64,000 bases of DNA from Variovorax paradoxus (GTDB lineage Bacteria; Pseudomonadota; Gammaproteobacteria; Burkholderiales; Burkholderiaceae_C). The notes below the pieces were generated by a model, which was not told the origin of the DNA, ran no database searches, and saw only the letters and a program-made list of their open reading frames with translations. The DNA lies in contig NZ_CP091716.1 in the NCBI RefSeq assembly GCF_022009635.1, positions 5,105,501 through 5,169,500 of the forward strand, given 5' to 3'. The position numbers and the translations under genes were made by a program. The first letter of the stretch is position 1. Every line of letters begins with the position of its first letter. Shown here piece after piece: positions 49,530-58,305 of this stretch.

Positions 49530-50504
49530 TCAGTCGAGCTTGAGGTTCTGCTTCTTCACCACTTCCTTGTAGACCTCGTACTCGGCCTTGATCTGCGCGG
49601 CGAACTGCTCGGGTGTGTTGGCCACGATCAGCGAGCCCGTGTCCTCGATGCGCTTGCGCACCGCCGGCTCTTCCACCGACTTCTTCACGCCGGCGCTGAT
49701 CTTCTCGACCACTTCCTTCGGCAGGCCCTTGGGGCCGAGGATGCCGTAATAGGCCATGCGGTTCACCGGCTCCAGGCCCACTTCCTTGAAGGTCGGCACG
49801 TTGGGCAGCGCGGCCAGGCGCTGGGGCGCCGACACCACGATCGGGATCAGCCGACCGCTGGTGATGAAGGGCATGGCCGAGGGAATGTTGTCGAACATGA
49901 TCGGCACCTGGCCGGCCACCACGTCGTTCAGCGCCGGGCCCGCGCCGCGGTACGGGATGTGCGTGACGAAGGTGTTGGTCAGGCTCTTGTACAGCTCCAT
50001 CAGCAGGTGGCCGATGCCGCCCGTGCCCGACGAGGCGTACGAATACTTGCCCGGGTTCTTCTTCAGCTCGGCCACGAACTCGGCGTAGTTCTTGGCCGGG
50101 AAGCTCGGGTTCACCGCGATGATGTTCGGCGTGGCCGCGATGTTGATGATCGGCGTGAAGTCGTTGATCGGGTCGTACGGCGTCTTCGGGTTGATGGCCG
50201 GGTTGGCCGCCGTGCTCGACACCGTGGCGATGCCGAGCTTGTAGCCGTCGGGCGTGGCGCGAGCCGTTTCGGCCGCGCCCACGATGCCGCCGCCACCCGC
50301 ACGGTTGACCACCACCACCGGCTGGCCCAGCACCTTGCCCAGCGGGTCGGAGATCACGCGCGCCACGATGTCGGTCGTGCCGCCCGGTGCGAAGGGCACG
50401 CTCAGCTCGACGGGCTTGCTGGGGTATCCCTGCGCAAAGCTCGGGCCCGCTACCGCGACCAGCGCGGCGGCGCCCACCAGAGCGCTCCATTGACGACGTT
50501 GCAT
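49530..50504 (-). CDS. Bug/TctC-family periplasmic binding protein 3
   Basis: A 324-residue protein starting MQRRQWSALVGAAAL with a signal peptide ending PSFAQ. VELSVPFAPGGTTDIVAR and THIPYRGAGPALND are the family loops around the ligand. AAGGAG precedes the ATG. It is closed by a terminator and divergent from the AEC transporter gene. Confidence 0.92.
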   Translation of the reverse strand: MQRRQWSALVGAAALVAVAGPSFAQGYPSKPVELSVPFAPGGTTDIVARVISDPLGKVLGQPVVVVNRAGGGGIVGAAETARATPDGYKLGIATVSSTAANPAINPKTPYDPINDFTPIINIAATPNIIAVNPSFPAKNYAEFVAELKKNPGKYSYASSGTGGIGHLLMELYKSLTNTFVTHIPYRGAGPALNDVVAGQVPIMFDNIPSAMPFITSGRLIPIVVSAPQRLAALPNVPTFKEVGLEPVNRMAYYGILGPKGLPKEVVEKISAGVKKSVEEPAVRKRIEDTGSLIVANTPEQFAAQIKAEYEVYKEVVKKQNLKLD

Positions 50505-50621
50505 CGAAAACTCCTTGACTTGACTTTGATGTCGAAAAAACGAAAGCCCGGATGCTAGCGGCTCACGGGCCGCATCCGTGCTGTGGATTACCCATGGTCC
50601 GTCCGGTTTATCCTCGACGCG

Positions 50622-51527
50622 GTGAACTATGCGCAGCTGCTCTTCCCCGACTTTTCCCTCATCGCCATCGGCTGGCTCCTGTGCCGCTACACCGCCCTCG
50701 ACCGCCGCGTGTGGGACCAGGTCGAGAGCCTGGTTTACTACTTTCTTTTTCCAGTGCTGCTGTTCCACTCGATCGTGCGCAGCCCGCTGGACTTCGGTGC
50801 CACGTCGAACCTGCTGATCGCGGGCCTGTGCATCGGCGCGGTCGGCATCGCGCTGGCCTACGCCCTGCCCTTCGTGCCCGGCATCGGCTCGCACATCGAC
50901 CGCCGCGACCACGCGGCCAGCGCCCAGGTCGCGTTCCGCTTCAACTCCTTCATCTGCCTCGCATTGGCCGAGCGGCTCGCGGGCTCCGAAGGCCTGCTGC
51001 TCATTGCCGTGCTGATCGGCGTGTGCGTGCCGATCTTCAACATCGCGGCCGTGTGGCCGATGACGCGGCATGCGCAGACCGGCTTCGTGCAGCAACTGGT
51101 GCGCAACCCGCTGATCGTCGCGACGGTGGCCGGGCTGCTGGCCAATGTGCTGGGACTCACCGTGCCGAACTGGGCCACGCCGACGCTCACGCGCATCGGC
51201 GCCGCATCGCTTGCGCTGGGCCTGCTGGCCGCGGGCGCGGGCATGAAGTTCTCCACGCTGGGCACCGGCAAGATGCTGGCGGTGTCGATACTGGCCATAC
51301 GGCACTTGATCCTGCCGCTGGTCGCCTGGGGCCTCGCGCTGGCGTTGCGGCTCGATGCGATGCAGGCTTCGGTGCTGATGGCTTTTTCTGCCGTGCCCAC
51401 CGCGTCCAGCGCGTATGTGCTGGCTGCGCGGATGGGCTACAACGGACCTTATGTGGCGGGGCTGGTGACGCTGTCGACCTTGCTCGGGGTGCTGAGCCTG
51501 CCGTTCGCGCTTGCGCTGCCGCGATAG
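50622..51527 (+). CDS. AEC-family transporter (auxin efflux carrier-like)
   Basis: A ten-helix inner-membrane protein of about 301 residues. NYAQLLFPDFSLIAIGWLLCRYTAL, in pieces, is the usual start of these proteins, so I chose GTG at 50622; GTG at 50583 is an in-frame alternative. The region FRFNSFICLALAERL is conserved in malonate/malate-type permeases of this family. It may export or import a dicarboxylate, not resolvable here. Confidence 0.85.
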   Translation: MNYAQLLFPDFSLIAIGWLLCRYTALDRRVWDQVESLVYYFLFPVLLFHSIVRSPLDFGATSNLLIAGLCIGAVGIALAYALPFVPGIGSHIDRRDHAASAQVAFRFNSFICLALAERLAGSEGLLLIAVLIGVCVPIFNIAAVWPMTRHAQTGFVQQLVRNPLIVATVAGLLANVLGLTVPNWATPTLTRIGAASLALGLLAAGAGMKFSTLGTGKMLAVSILAIRHLILPLVAWGLALALRLDAMQASVLMAFSAVPTASSAYVLAARMGYNGPYVAGLVTLSTLLGVLSLPFALALPR

Positions 51528-51540
51528 CGTCCCTTCGAGG

Positions 51541-52995
51541 TCAGGCGTTGGGACGCCAGTTGCCGTGAAAGCCGAACGGCACGCGGTGCGGCAGCCGCGC
51601 GACGGCGACAGGCGCGGCGCCCAGATCGCAGGCATCGAGCACAAGCAGGTCGCTGCGTTTCTCGCGCTCGCGCCAGGCCACGGCCAGCAGCCAGCCGTCG
51701 CCTTCGGCGGCATCCGCCGAGCGCGGCACGAACACCGGTTCCGACATCACGTCGCCGGCCGGCAGCGTGTGGATGCTGCGCTCGCCCGTGTCGAAGTCGA
51801 AGCGCGCCAGACTGTCGAACAGAACGCTTTCGGCATCGCCGCGTGCGCGTGCCGTCGCGTGGCATGTGTAGAAGCCATACCTGTTGCGGCGGCCCGCATG
51901 GCGCTCGTCGATGCGCGGGAACTCGGCCACGAGGTCGTCGAGATACTCGCGCCGGAACCCGGTGCCCGGGCTGGCCAGATCGAAAGTCCACCGGCACAGG
52001 CGCGCCGCCATCGCATGCGGGTCGCCCGGCCGGCCCTCCGAATCGGGCAGGCCCGGCGCGGTGTCCGACTGCATCACGAAGGCGACGATGGAGTCGCCGT
52101 CGTCCCAGGCGTTCATGACGTGGAACACATGGCAGGCGTCGGCCTCGAACCAGCGCATCGAGCCGGCGTCGGCGCCCCGGCGCATCACGCCGACATGCGT
52201 GCGCTTGTCCGCGTCCCATGCGAGCAGCGGCTTGCCGCGCATCGCGCGCTCGACGCTGGTCGTGAGCGGCATGACGGGGAAAAGCACGTGCCCGCGCGTC
52301 ACCATGAAGTCGTGCGCCATGCTGGCGTAAGGCGCGGTGAACGACTGGAGCTCAGTGATTTCGCACGCGCTGTCCATCACGCCGTAGAGCATGCCGGGCG
52401 TGCCCGGGCCTTCGGGCGAATAGGCGAAGAAGTGCAGCTCGCCGGTTTCGGGGTCGATCTTGGGGTGCGCGGTGCAGCGTGCCGTCAGGCGCTCGCCGAA
52501 GCTCTGGTGCCCCTTCGAGGCCAGCGTGAGCGCATCCAGCTCGAAGGGCTGGTGCGACTCCTCGAGCGCGAACAGCCGGCCGCCGTGCCACAGCATGCTG
52601 GTGTTGGCCGTGCCGCTGTTTCGGCCCAGGGCGGCGGGGTCGCTGGTCGCGGGGTTGCCGAAAGATCCGAACAGCGCACGCCCGGCCTCGTTCTCGAGCT
52701 GCCACTTCGGCGTGCGGGCCCAACGGTTGCTGTACGAGACCTTGCCGCCATCGACATGGAACGCATGCACCATGCCGTCGCCGGAAAACCAGTGGTAGTT
52801 GTCGTCGCGCGGCGCGTACTGCGGGCTCGGGCCGACGCGGTAGAGCGTGCCCGACAGTTCGGGCGGGATCGCGCCGACGACGTCGAGCGCCGCGATGTCG
52901 TGCTCCTGCGTCAGCGCCGCGTAGTTGCCGCTGAAGAAATAGGCGTTGCCGGCCTGCGTTGCTGCGGCCGATGTTGTTGTCGTTGCTGCGGTCAC
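51541..52995 (-). CDS. Carotenoid oxygenase-family protein
   Basis: A 484-residue seven-bladed propeller enzyme from a GTG start with AAGGA upstream. The four iron-ligating His are His177 (CTAHPKID), His228 (MAHDFMV), His292 (CHVFHV) and His477 (GFHGNW). Such enzymes cleave carotenoids, stilbenes such as resveratrol, or lignin-derived isoeugenol. No carotenoid genes lie nearby, so a phenylpropanoid substrate is at least as likely. A MerR-like regulator is 21 bases upstream. Confidence 0.92.
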   Translation of the reverse strand: MTAATTTTSAAATQAGNAYFFSGNYAALTQEHDIAALDVVGAIPPELSGTLYRVGPSPQYAPRDDNYHWFSGDGMVHAFHVDGGKVSYSNRWARTPKWQLENEAGRALFGSFGNPATSDPAALGRNSGTANTSMLWHGGRLFALEESHQPFELDALTLASKGHQSFGERLTARCTAHPKIDPETGELHFFAYSPEGPGTPGMLYGVMDSACEITELQSFTAPYASMAHDFMVTRGHVLFPVMPLTTSVERAMRGKPLLAWDADKRTHVGVMRRGADAGSMRWFEADACHVFHVMNAWDDGDSIVAFVMQSDTAPGLPDSEGRPGDPHAMAARLCRWTFDLASPGTGFRREYLDDLVAEFPRIDERHAGRRNRYGFYTCHATARARGDAESVLFDSLARFDFDTGERSIHTLPAGDVMSEPVFVPRSADAAEGDGWLLAVAWREREKRSDLLVLDACDLGAAPVAVARLPHRVPFGFHGNWRPNA

Positions 52996-53016
52996 TGTGT
53001 CCTTGGGGTCGTTCGT

Positions 53017-54060
53017 TCAATGGGAAAGGGGTGTGGCGAGCTGCGCGATGGCGCGCTCGACATAGGCCGCGAGCGGCGCGTCGATGCCCGAGCCGGTGCG
53101 CAATGCGGGGTCGGTGCTGAACGCGTGTTGCAGCTTCGACTGCAGCGCGGCGTCGCCGCCGGCCTTCGCGAGCGACAGCGCCCGCCAGCGCGTCGCCAAA
53201 GCGCGCATCGCCGGCGCTTCGGGCGCGGCGCGCTGCAGCATCTGCTCGCGCACTTCGGCGATGAGCGGGGGCCATGCGTCGGTCTGCTCGACGTAATGCC
53301 TTGCGAGCAACGCCATCTCTTCTGCGCTGCAATAAGGCGCGTAGAGCTGCAGCCGCGCCCAGGCCATCGCATGCGAGATGAACTTCATGCCCGCCCGGTC
53401 GACGCCGGTCAGTGAATGCAACGCCGGCTCGTTCCAGTGCATGGTGTAGAGCTTGATGAGCAGGGCTTCGTCGCCGCCGGCCTCTTCGAGCAGCAGTTCG
53501 ATCCAGCGCCGCGCCAGGATTTGCGCCTCGGTGCTTTCAGGCGACGCGCCGGAAGCGACCAGTGCGTGGAGGGTGGACGTCAGCGCCGCCCGCTCGGGCG
53601 CGACCGCTTCGGCCAACCCGTCGCGCCCGGCATTGAGCCTGCCGAGTTCGTCGTCGCTGAAATACTTGCCGCCCGCGACCATGCTTTCGAGCGCCACGAG
53701 CCAGTCGTCGATGGCGGGTTCCTGGCTGGCCTGCAGTTGCCCCTGCAAGGCCAGCAAGTGCGAGCGCAGCGCCGAGGCTCGTGCGATCTCGCGCTCGAGC
53801 TGCGACACCTGTTGCGCAACGATTTCCGACAGCCCGCCGCTCGCGTTGTCGCCCAGCAGTCCATGGACTTCCGCCAGCGACAGATCGAGCCGCCGCAGCG
53901 CCTGGATGCGGTAGAGCCGCGCGACGTCCTTGCGGTCGTAGAGGCGGTAGCCGCCGCTCGATCTTTCGGACGGCACCAGCAGGCCGATATCGTCATAGTG
54001 ACGCAGTGCGCGCACGGTCAGCCCGGTGCGCCGGGCGAGTTCGCCGATCTTCAGAAACAT
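53017..54060 (-). CDS. MerR-family regulator with long helical effector domain
   Basis: A 347-residue protein starting MFLKIGELARRTGLTVRALRHYD. The MerR winged helix occupies 1-70 and a coiled coil about 75-110. The remainder is helical and holds two related halves (RRWIELLLEEAGGDEALLIKL and TRWRALSLAKAGGDAALQSKL), like a duplicated TipAS-type domain that binds hydrophobic ligands. It precedes the carotenoid oxygenase gene and may control it. Confidence 0.88.
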   Translation of the reverse strand: MFLKIGELARRTGLTVRALRHYDDIGLLVPSERSSGGYRLYDRKDVARLYRIQALRRLDLSLAEVHGLLGDNASGGLSEIVAQQVSQLEREIARASALRSHLLALQGQLQASQEPAIDDWLVALESMVAGGKYFSDDELGRLNAGRDGLAEAVAPERAALTSTLHALVASGASPESTEAQILARRWIELLLEEAGGDEALLIKLYTMHWNEPALHSLTGVDRAGMKFISHAMAWARLQLYAPYCSAEEMALLARHYVEQTDAWPPLIAEVREQMLQRAAPEAPAMRALATRWRALSLAKAGGDAALQSKLQHAFSTDPALRTGSGIDAPLAAYVERAIAQLATPLSH

Positions 54061-54163
54061 GCCTTCCCTCTCCAAGTTGAAGGCATCGTAGACCGTGCCG
54101 CAACGAGAGGGTCAAGCGCAAATTCGAAGAAAAACGGGGTGCCTTTTCACACCCCTCGCGGCG

Positions 54164-54916
54164 TCAGGAACGCTGCAATATCGCCGGCACGGCCGACGCC
54201 AGCATCGCCACGCCCGAAGCGGTCAGCAGGCTCAGCACCAGCTTGCGGAACGCCGCCTCGCTGATGCCCACATAGAGCCGAGCCCCCAGCAACACCGGCA
54301 CCGCGACGGCCAGCGCCACCACCCCCAGCAGTGGAACGGTGGAGCGCTCGATGCTGCCGCTCGCCAGGTGGATGGCGAACGCCACCGCCAGCATCGACAG
54401 GTTGAAGTTCTGGATCACCGCGCGTTGCGTGTCGCGCTGGAATCCGCGTAAGGTGCACCAGAGCGTGGGAATGGTCCCCGAGAAGCCGCCGATGCCGGCC
54501 ATCACGCCACCGATGGTGCCGGCCACCCCGTCGGCCACGCGCCCTCCGAACGACACCTTCGGCAGGTGCTGCGACATCAGCATGGCCGGGCACCACAGCA
54601 CCAGCAGCACGCCCAGGCAGAGCTTGAAGACGACAAGATCGAGATGAGGCAGCAGCCAGACGCCGAACGGCACCCCGACCAGCCCGCCGATCACGAAGGG
54701 CCAGAGCACGCGCTTGTCGAAGGCGCGGCGCACCGTGAGCGCCGCGATCACCTGCCCGGTGAGGGCGCCAAACAGCGCAAGCAGCGCGGCCAGCTGCGGC
54801 TCCAGGGTCCAGGCCCACACCGACATGGCCACCAGGCCGAACGCAAAGCCGGACAGGCCCTGCACGAAACCCGCCAGCACTGCGCCGGCGATCACTGACA
54901 CATACAAGGCTTGCAT
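54164..54916 (-). CDS. TauE/SafE-family (TSUP) membrane transporter
   Basis: A 250-residue inner-membrane protein with about seven or eight helices starting MQALYVSVIAGAVLAGFVQG. The two TSUP repeats show at GFVQGLSGFAFGLV and GGVMAGIGGFSGTIP. The family exports sulfite, sulfoacetate or other small anions; substrate unknown. Confidence 0.88.
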   Translation of the reverse strand: MQALYVSVIAGAVLAGFVQGLSGFAFGLVAMSVWAWTLEPQLAALLALFGALTGQVIAALTVRRAFDKRVLWPFVIGGLVGVPFGVWLLPHLDLVVFKLCLGVLLVLWCPAMLMSQHLPKVSFGGRVADGVAGTIGGVMAGIGGFSGTIPTLWCTLRGFQRDTQRAVIQNFNLSMLAVAFAIHLASGSIERSTVPLLGVVALAVAVPVLLGARLYVGISEAAFRKLVLSLLTASGVAMLASAVPAILQRS

Positions 54917-54956
54917 GCGGCCGATGATATCGGCCGTCGTTCAAGCAGGCAGGGGC

Positions 54957-56210
54957 TCAGGCGGAAGCCGGCACCAGCGCCGTGCGGCGCACCCGGCGCA
55001 CGTTGAACGCGCTGGCAATCAGCACGCCCTGCACCAGCGCCAGCCCGACGATGACGCTCGTGTACTGCCCATGGTCCATCAGCCGGCCGAACACCAGCGG
55101 CGCCACGGCCTGCCCGATGTCCAGGCCCGCGTACACCACACCGTAGACGCGGCCGGTGGCGTTGGGCGGGGTCGACTTCTTCACCAGCAAATCGCGCGAG
55201 GGACCGGCTACGCCGGAGACGAAACCCATCATGCCGAACAGCACCGGCACCACGATCGGCGGGAAGCTCGCGAAGGCCAGCACCAGCGCCAGCGCCGCGG
55301 CCACGCCGAAGCCCGCGCCCACGATGCGCTCGCAGCGCGACGGGTCCGAAGCCAGGAAGCCGCCCACCACCATGCCGGCCGCGCTGGCCACCATGTAGAC
55401 CGTGAGGCACACCGCCACCAGCGCCACCGGCACCGCGTGCAGATGGCCCGCGGCCACCGGCGCGAAGGTCTGCACCACGCTGATCACGGCGGCATAGAAG
55501 AAGAAGAAACCGAAGCACATCCACACCGCGGGAATGCGCAGGAAGTCGAACTCGCCGCCGGCGGGCGCGGATTCGCCCTGCCCGGTGGCCTTGTGCACCG
55601 CCGCCGCGTCGAGCGACAGCACGCTGCGGTAGACCCACAGCACCAGCAGCACCACGATGGCCACGGCGCCAGCCGACGCCAGCGCCACGCGCCACGAATA
55701 CGCCATGGCGATCGGCACCACGAAGGCCGGGGCCAGCGCCCAGCCCAGGCTGCCGGTGATGCCGTGCACGCTGTAGGCATGGCCCAGCCGCGTGGGCGCG
55801 ACCTTGCGGTTGAACAGCGTGTAGTCGACCGGGTGGAACACGCCGTTGCCGATGCCGCCGATCACCGCGCACACCAGCAGCATCCAGTAGCTCTGCGCCG
55901 TCGCATAGCCGAAGGCCGCGAGCCCCAGTCCGCCCAGCCCGACGAACAGCACCGGGCGCGGGCCCAGCTTGTCGACGATGAAGCCCGAGGCCGCCTGCAC
56001 GATGCACGAGACCACGAAGAACACCGTGAGCACCGCGCCCAGCTCGACGTAGCTCACGTTGAACGCGTCCTTCAGCCAGGGGAACAGCGGCGCCAGGATG
56101 AGCTGGCTGAAATGGCTGACCGCATGGGCCAGGCCGACCAGCCCGATCAGCTTGGCGTCGGTGCGCAAGGTGGTGGCGGGTGGAACGGCGGCGGAAGATG
56201 AAGAGGACAT
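54957..56210 (-). CDS. MFS transporter, fosmidomycin-resistance-like
   Basis: A 417-residue twelve-helix protein starting MSSSSSAAVPPATTLR. LAHAVSHFSQLILAPLFPWL, then DAFNVSYVELGAV, and the FHPVDYTLF motif in helix 4 place it near Fsr. It is divergent from an AraC-type regulator, with a perfect dyad between them. Role as exporter is inferred. Confidence 0.87.
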   Translation of the reverse strand: MSSSSSAAVPPATTLRTDAKLIGLVGLAHAVSHFSQLILAPLFPWLKDAFNVSYVELGAVLTVFFVVSCIVQAASGFIVDKLGPRPVLFVGLGGLGLAAFGYATAQSYWMLLVCAVIGGIGNGVFHPVDYTLFNRKVAPTRLGHAYSVHGITGSLGWALAPAFVVPIAMAYSWRVALASAGAVAIVVLLVLWVYRSVLSLDAAAVHKATGQGESAPAGGEFDFLRIPAVWMCFGFFFFYAAVISVVQTFAPVAAGHLHAVPVALVAVCLTVYMVASAAGMVVGGFLASDPSRCERIVGAGFGVAAALALVLAFASFPPIVVPVLFGMMGFVSGVAGPSRDLLVKKSTPPNATGRVYGVVYAGLDIGQAVAPLVFGRLMDHGQYTSVIVGLALVQGVLIASAFNVRRVRRTALVPASA

Positions 56211-56279
56211 GGATTGCTACAAAAAACCGGGGCGGGCTCCGATCCTATGCGGCGGGGACGCGGCAGAATGGCGATACAG

Positions 56280-56294
56280 CGACAACATTTGTCG
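56280..56294. promoter_or_regulatory. Perfect dyad between MFS and AraC genes
   Basis: CGACAA-CAT-TTGTCG, a 15-base palindrome five bases before the AraC ATG. It is likely an operator for the AraC protein acting on the divergent MFS gene and itself. Confidence 0.55.
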
Positions 56295-56299
56295 AAACC

Positions 56300-57172
56300 A
56301 TGCCAAGCGCCGCCTCCCCCGCTGCCTCTTCTTCTTTCGCGACTGCTCCCGCCACAGCGCCGGCCAACAGCGTCGGTCCGCTCACGCCGCACCTCTACGC
56401 CCCCGACGCGGTGCGACCGCTGCGCGCCAAGGAACATTTCCTGAGCGCCGACACGCTGGTCGAGCTGCACGAGCATCCGTGGCCGCAGCTCACCTTCTCC
56501 ACGCGCGGCGTGATCCGCCTGAGCACGCAGGACGGCAGCTACATCGTGCCGCCCTCGCGCGCGCTCTGGGTGCCGGCCAACATGCCGCACAGCATCACGC
56601 TGATCGAGGACGCGGAGCTGCGCACCGTGTACCTGCATGCCTGGATCGCTCCCACCTGGGAAAAGTGCGAAGTGCTGGAGATCAGCCCGCTGCTGCGCGC
56701 GCTGATGCTCGCGCTCGACACCACGCCCGACGGCCTGCCGCCGGCCGATCCGCACGCGCCGCAGCGCGAACGCATGATCGCGCCGCTGCTGGTCGACGAG
56801 GTCGAGCGTGCCACCCAGATCCGCATCGACGTGCCGCTGCCCGCGGACAAGCGCCTGCGCCAGCTCTGCGAGGTGCTGCTGCGCAACCCGGCCGACCGCG
56901 CCACGCTGGCCGAGCGCGCCGCCACCATCGGCGCCAGCGAGCGCACGGTGGCGCGCCTGTTCCGCGACCAGCTCGGCATGAGCTGGCAGCAATGGCGCCA
57001 GCAGGCCGTGATGGCCCATGCCCTGCCGCTGCTGGCGCGCGGCATGGCCGTGAGCCAAGTGGCGGCCGCCAGCGGCTATGCCACCGACAGCGCGTTCTGC
57101 GCCATGTTCAAGGCGGCGACCGGCCGCTCGCCGACCTCGTTCCAGCACCGCAAGCGCGCCGCGGCCACCTGA
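56300..57172 (+). CDS. AraC-family regulator with cupin domain
   Basis: A 290-residue regulator starting MPSAASPAASSSF. An N-terminal cupin (VELHEHPWPQLTFSTRGVIRL, in halves; WVPANMPHSI) is followed by two helix-turn-helix units (LAERAATIGASERTVARLFRDQ; VSQVAAASGYATDSAFCAMFK). It belongs with the divergent MFS gene. Ligand unknown. Confidence 0.9.
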   Translation: MPSAASPAASSSFATAPATAPANSVGPLTPHLYAPDAVRPLRAKEHFLSADTLVELHEHPWPQLTFSTRGVIRLSTQDGSYIVPPSRALWVPANMPHSITLIEDAELRTVYLHAWIAPTWEKCEVLEISPLLRALMLALDTTPDGLPPADPHAPQRERMIAPLLVDEVERATQIRIDVPLPADKRLRQLCEVLLRNPADRATLAERAATIGASERTVARLFRDQLGMSWQQWRQQAVMAHALPLLARGMAVSQVAAASGYATDSAFCAMFKAATGRSPTSFQHRKRAAAT

Positions 57173-57230
57173 GCCGGCGGGGCATCGCGGGGCGGGTCAC
57201 CCCGCTCTGGCAAGATCGGCGACCGACACC

Positions 57231-57965
57231 ATGCACTCACCGATCCCCCTGCAGCTGGCGCCCGAAACCCGGACGCCGACCTGGACCGCCGACATCTGGC
57301 TGCGCGTGCGTCGCCATTTCCTGCTGAAGGCGGTCGGCACCACGGCCTTCACCTGGCTGTTCTTCATCGGCTACTTCCACCTGCTTCGCAACCCGTCGTT
57401 CCCGGTCACGGTGATGCCGCTGACGCCGCTGGACCACCTCATTCCATTCCAGCCCTATGCGCTGGGCGCCTACCTGTCGCTGTGGTTCTATGTCGGCATC
57501 GCGCCGGGGCTGCAGCTCACCTTCCGCGAGCTGGTGGTGTACGGGCTGTGGATCGGCGGGCTGTGCATCACAGGGCTGGGGCTCTTCTACTTCTGGCCGA
57601 CGCAGATTCCGCCGCTGTCCATCGACGTGACCGGCTTCCCCGGGTTTGCGATGCTCCAGGGCGTGGACGCCGCGGGCAACGCCTGCCCTTCGATGCACGT
57701 GGCGGTGGCCATCTTCACCGCCATTCGCATCGAGCATGTGTTGCGCGAAACCCGCACACCGGCCCTGTGGCGCCTGCTGAACTGGGCCTGGTTCGCGGCC
57801 ATTGCCTATTCGACGCTGGCCGTCAAGCAGCACGTGGTGCTCGACGTGGCGGCGGGCGCCCTGCTGGGCGTGGCGTTCGCCCTGCCTTCGCTGTACTGGC
57901 GGCCGGGGAAGCGTTTCCGAGGGGATTCCCCTCACGTGGGAGCGGATATCATTGGTCATCACTGA
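57231..57965 (+). CDS. PAP2-superfamily membrane phosphatase/transferase
   Basis: A 244-residue inner-membrane protein starting MHSPIPLQLAPETRT with about six helices. Motif C2 is ACPSMHVA (His156) and C3 is AVKQHVVLDVAAG (His201, Asp205). The C1 motif KXXXXXXRP is not seen, as in the inositolphosphorylceramide/sphingomyelin-synthase-like branch. It could dephosphorylate or transfer a lipid head group. An ACP gene follows after 97 bases. Confidence 0.85.
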   Translation: MHSPIPLQLAPETRTPTWTADIWLRVRRHFLLKAVGTTAFTWLFFIGYFHLLRNPSFPVTVMPLTPLDHLIPFQPYALGAYLSLWFYVGIAPGLQLTFRELVVYGLWIGGLCITGLGLFYFWPTQIPPLSIDVTGFPGFAMLQGVDAAGNACPSMHVAVAIFTAIRIEHVLRETRTPALWRLLNWAWFAAIAYSTLAVKQHVVLDVAAGALLGVAFALPSLYWRPGKRFRGDSPHVGADIIGHH

Positions 57966-58062
57966 CCACAACAGCCCGAATTGAGGAAGGGATCGATCCA
58001 ATGGCATGCCCTCCACGGGTGGCAATCGATCAGCGGCAGCACATGACGACAGGCATCGCACG

Positions 58063-58305
58063 ATGAGTTCGCTGAAGGAATTGCAGGACCTGATCCACGA
58101 GAAGTACGGCATCGAACCGTCGAAGCTCGACCCCCACGCCTCGATGCGGGAAACCGGCGGACTCGATTCGCTGGCGCTCGCCGAATTCCTGTTCGCCATC
58201 GAAGACCACTTCGGCATCACCATGCCCGACGAGGACGCGAACATCGACACCCTGGCCGACCTCGCGGTGCTGGTCGACAAGGTCCGGGCAGCGAAGGCAG
58301 CGTGA
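58063..58305 (+). CDS. Acyl carrier protein
   Basis: An 80-residue acidic helical protein starting MSSLKELQDLIHEKYG. The phosphopantetheine site is Ser36 in GGLDSLALAEF. It differs from housekeeping AcpP and is paired by a four-base overlap with the ketoacyl synthase, so it probably serves a dedicated lipid or polyketide step. Confidence 0.9.
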   Translation: MSSLKELQDLIHEKYGIEPSKLDPHASMRETGGLDSLALAEFLFAIEDHFGITMPDEDANIDTLADLAVLVDKVRAAKAA

